Assembly: GCA_027064745.1 (NCBI GenBank)
Contig: JAMOPD010000399.1
Coordinates: 1-5,571, forward strand
From: Thermococcaceae archaeon
GTDB lineage: Archaea > Methanobacteriota_B > Thermococci > Thermococcales > Thermococcaceae
DNA: 5,571 bases
Direction of reading: 5' to 3'
How positions within the stretch are numbered: position 1 is the stretch's first letter; each line of letters starts with the position of its first letter. This document shows positions 5,097 through 5,571 of the stretch, piece by piece. Position numbers and translations under genes: made by a program. A model generated the notes under the pieces. The model saw only the letters and a program-made list of their open reading frames with translations, was not told where the DNA came from and ran no database searches.

Positions 5097-5571
5097 ATGT
5101 TGGAGATCAATGAGCTTATATTGAAGAAGGCAAAAGAGCTTGGCTTCGGTGATGTCGTCGTTCTCAGTCATGAGCAAAGCAGGCGTCAGGTGCGATTTGC
5201 CAACAATGAAATAACCGTTGCAAAGAACTGGCACTCAAGGAAGGTGGAGCTCTTCGTGGAGTATGAGAAGAGGATAGGGTCGACAACACTCATGACACTC
5301 GATGAGGAGACCATCGAGAGGAGCCTGAAGACCCTTCTAGCCAGCGTTAAGAGCCTCTCACCAAAAGAGGACTACTACGGAATAGCCGAGGGGCCCTTTA
5401 AGTATAGAGACATTCCCGAGACCTTCGATAAAGCCATAGTCGAGCTGGACGAGCCGAACGAGTACGTCGAGCGGGCAATAAATGCGGCACTTGAGGAAGG
5501 AGCGAAGCGCGTCGCGGGCGTCCTCTACACAGACCACAACAGGCTTTACCTGAGCACGAGCAACGGCGTTG
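5097..5571 (+). CDS. tldE: TldE (PmbA-type), partner subunit of TldD/TldE, 3' end outside window
   Basis: The first 158 residues are visible, beginning MLEINELILKKAKELG and running open to the right edge. The order of elements fits the PmbA/TldE branch of the TldD superfamily: an initial helix, then SRRQVRFANNEITVAKNW (about 29-46, the substrate-groove strand type seen in both subunits), VELFVEYEKRIGSTTL, a helical segment ending in a YYGIAEG stretch, and a central domain opening with AGVLYTDHNRLYLSTSNG near 139-157. TldE pairs with TldD in a 1:1 complex and normally lacks the zinc motif; that region is outside the window, so its absence cannot be confirmed. Position after tldD, four bases past its stop with a perfect Shine-Dalgarno sequence, supports the assignment. 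Family length is about 430-450, so about two-thirds is missing. This part is the most GC-rich of the window. Confidence 0.92.
   Translation, partial: MLEINELILKKAKELGFGDVVVLSHEQSRRQVRFANNEITVAKNWHSRKVELFVEYEKRIGSTTLMTLDEETIERSLKTLLASVKSLSPKEDYYGIAEGPFKYRDIPETFDKAIVELDEPNEYVERAINAALEEGAKRVAGVLYTDHNRLYLSTSNGV

Noticed and set aside
4688..5110. Minus-strand open frame of 140 codons opposite the tldD end
   Set aside because: It is an antisense shadow of the conserved TldD C-terminal domain, with no start signals.
1..5571. CRISPR array, insertion sequence or attachment site
   Set aside because: No regularly spaced repeats, transposase-like protein, terminal inverted repeats with target duplication, or tRNA-associated direct repeat was seen.

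Overview
The window looks like chromosomal DNA of a hyperthermophilic archaeon of the order Thermococcales (Thermococcus, Pyrococcus or Palaeococcus). Four things point there. Ribosome-binding sites match GGAGGTGAT, the complement of the archaeal 16S 3' end. Promoters are purine-rich BRE plus TTTATA-type boxes 20-40 nt before the start codons. The proteins are rich in Lys, Glu and Ile. The prolyl-tRNA synthetase is the archaeal/eukaryotic type with a C-terminal zinc domain. The exact species cannot be read from the sequence.

Layout. (1) Positions 2-871, + strand: the C-terminal 289 residues of prolyl-tRNA synthetase (proS), cut by the left edge. (2) 906-1289, - strand: a 127-residue secreted helical protein of unknown function, convergent with proS. 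(3) 1290-1525: a divergent intergenic region with a promoter at each end. In its middle is a more GC-rich, strongly self-complementary stretch (1386-1468) that folds on paper into a closed stem with two hairpins, a candidate structured RNA. (4) 1526-3526, + strand: a 666-residue secreted, cysteine-free multidomain protein, with a DNRLRE/CBM96-like beta domain, a CARDB-like beta domain, a helical/coiled segment and a GATase1-like (DUF4350/GIFT-type) domain. A hairpin plus T-run ends it. (5) 3527-3673: an intergenic region with a perfect inverted repeat touching the BRE/TATA box of the next operon. (6) 3674-5092 and 5097-5571 (cut by the right edge), + strand: tldD and tldE, the two subunits of the TldD/TldE metalloprotease, translationally linked by a Shine-Dalgarno sequence that overlaps the tldD stop codon.

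How they work together. proS is housekeeping and tldDE is a widespread cytoplasmic peptidase pair. The unusual part is the middle. Two divergently transcribed exported proteins of unknown role flank a possible structured RNA. By eye, the small one resembles the helical segment of the large one, which suggests a paralogous or cooperating cell-surface pair. Base composition also shifts, from about 33-48% GC in sampled lines of the left two-thirds to about 57-63% in the tldD 3' end and tldE.
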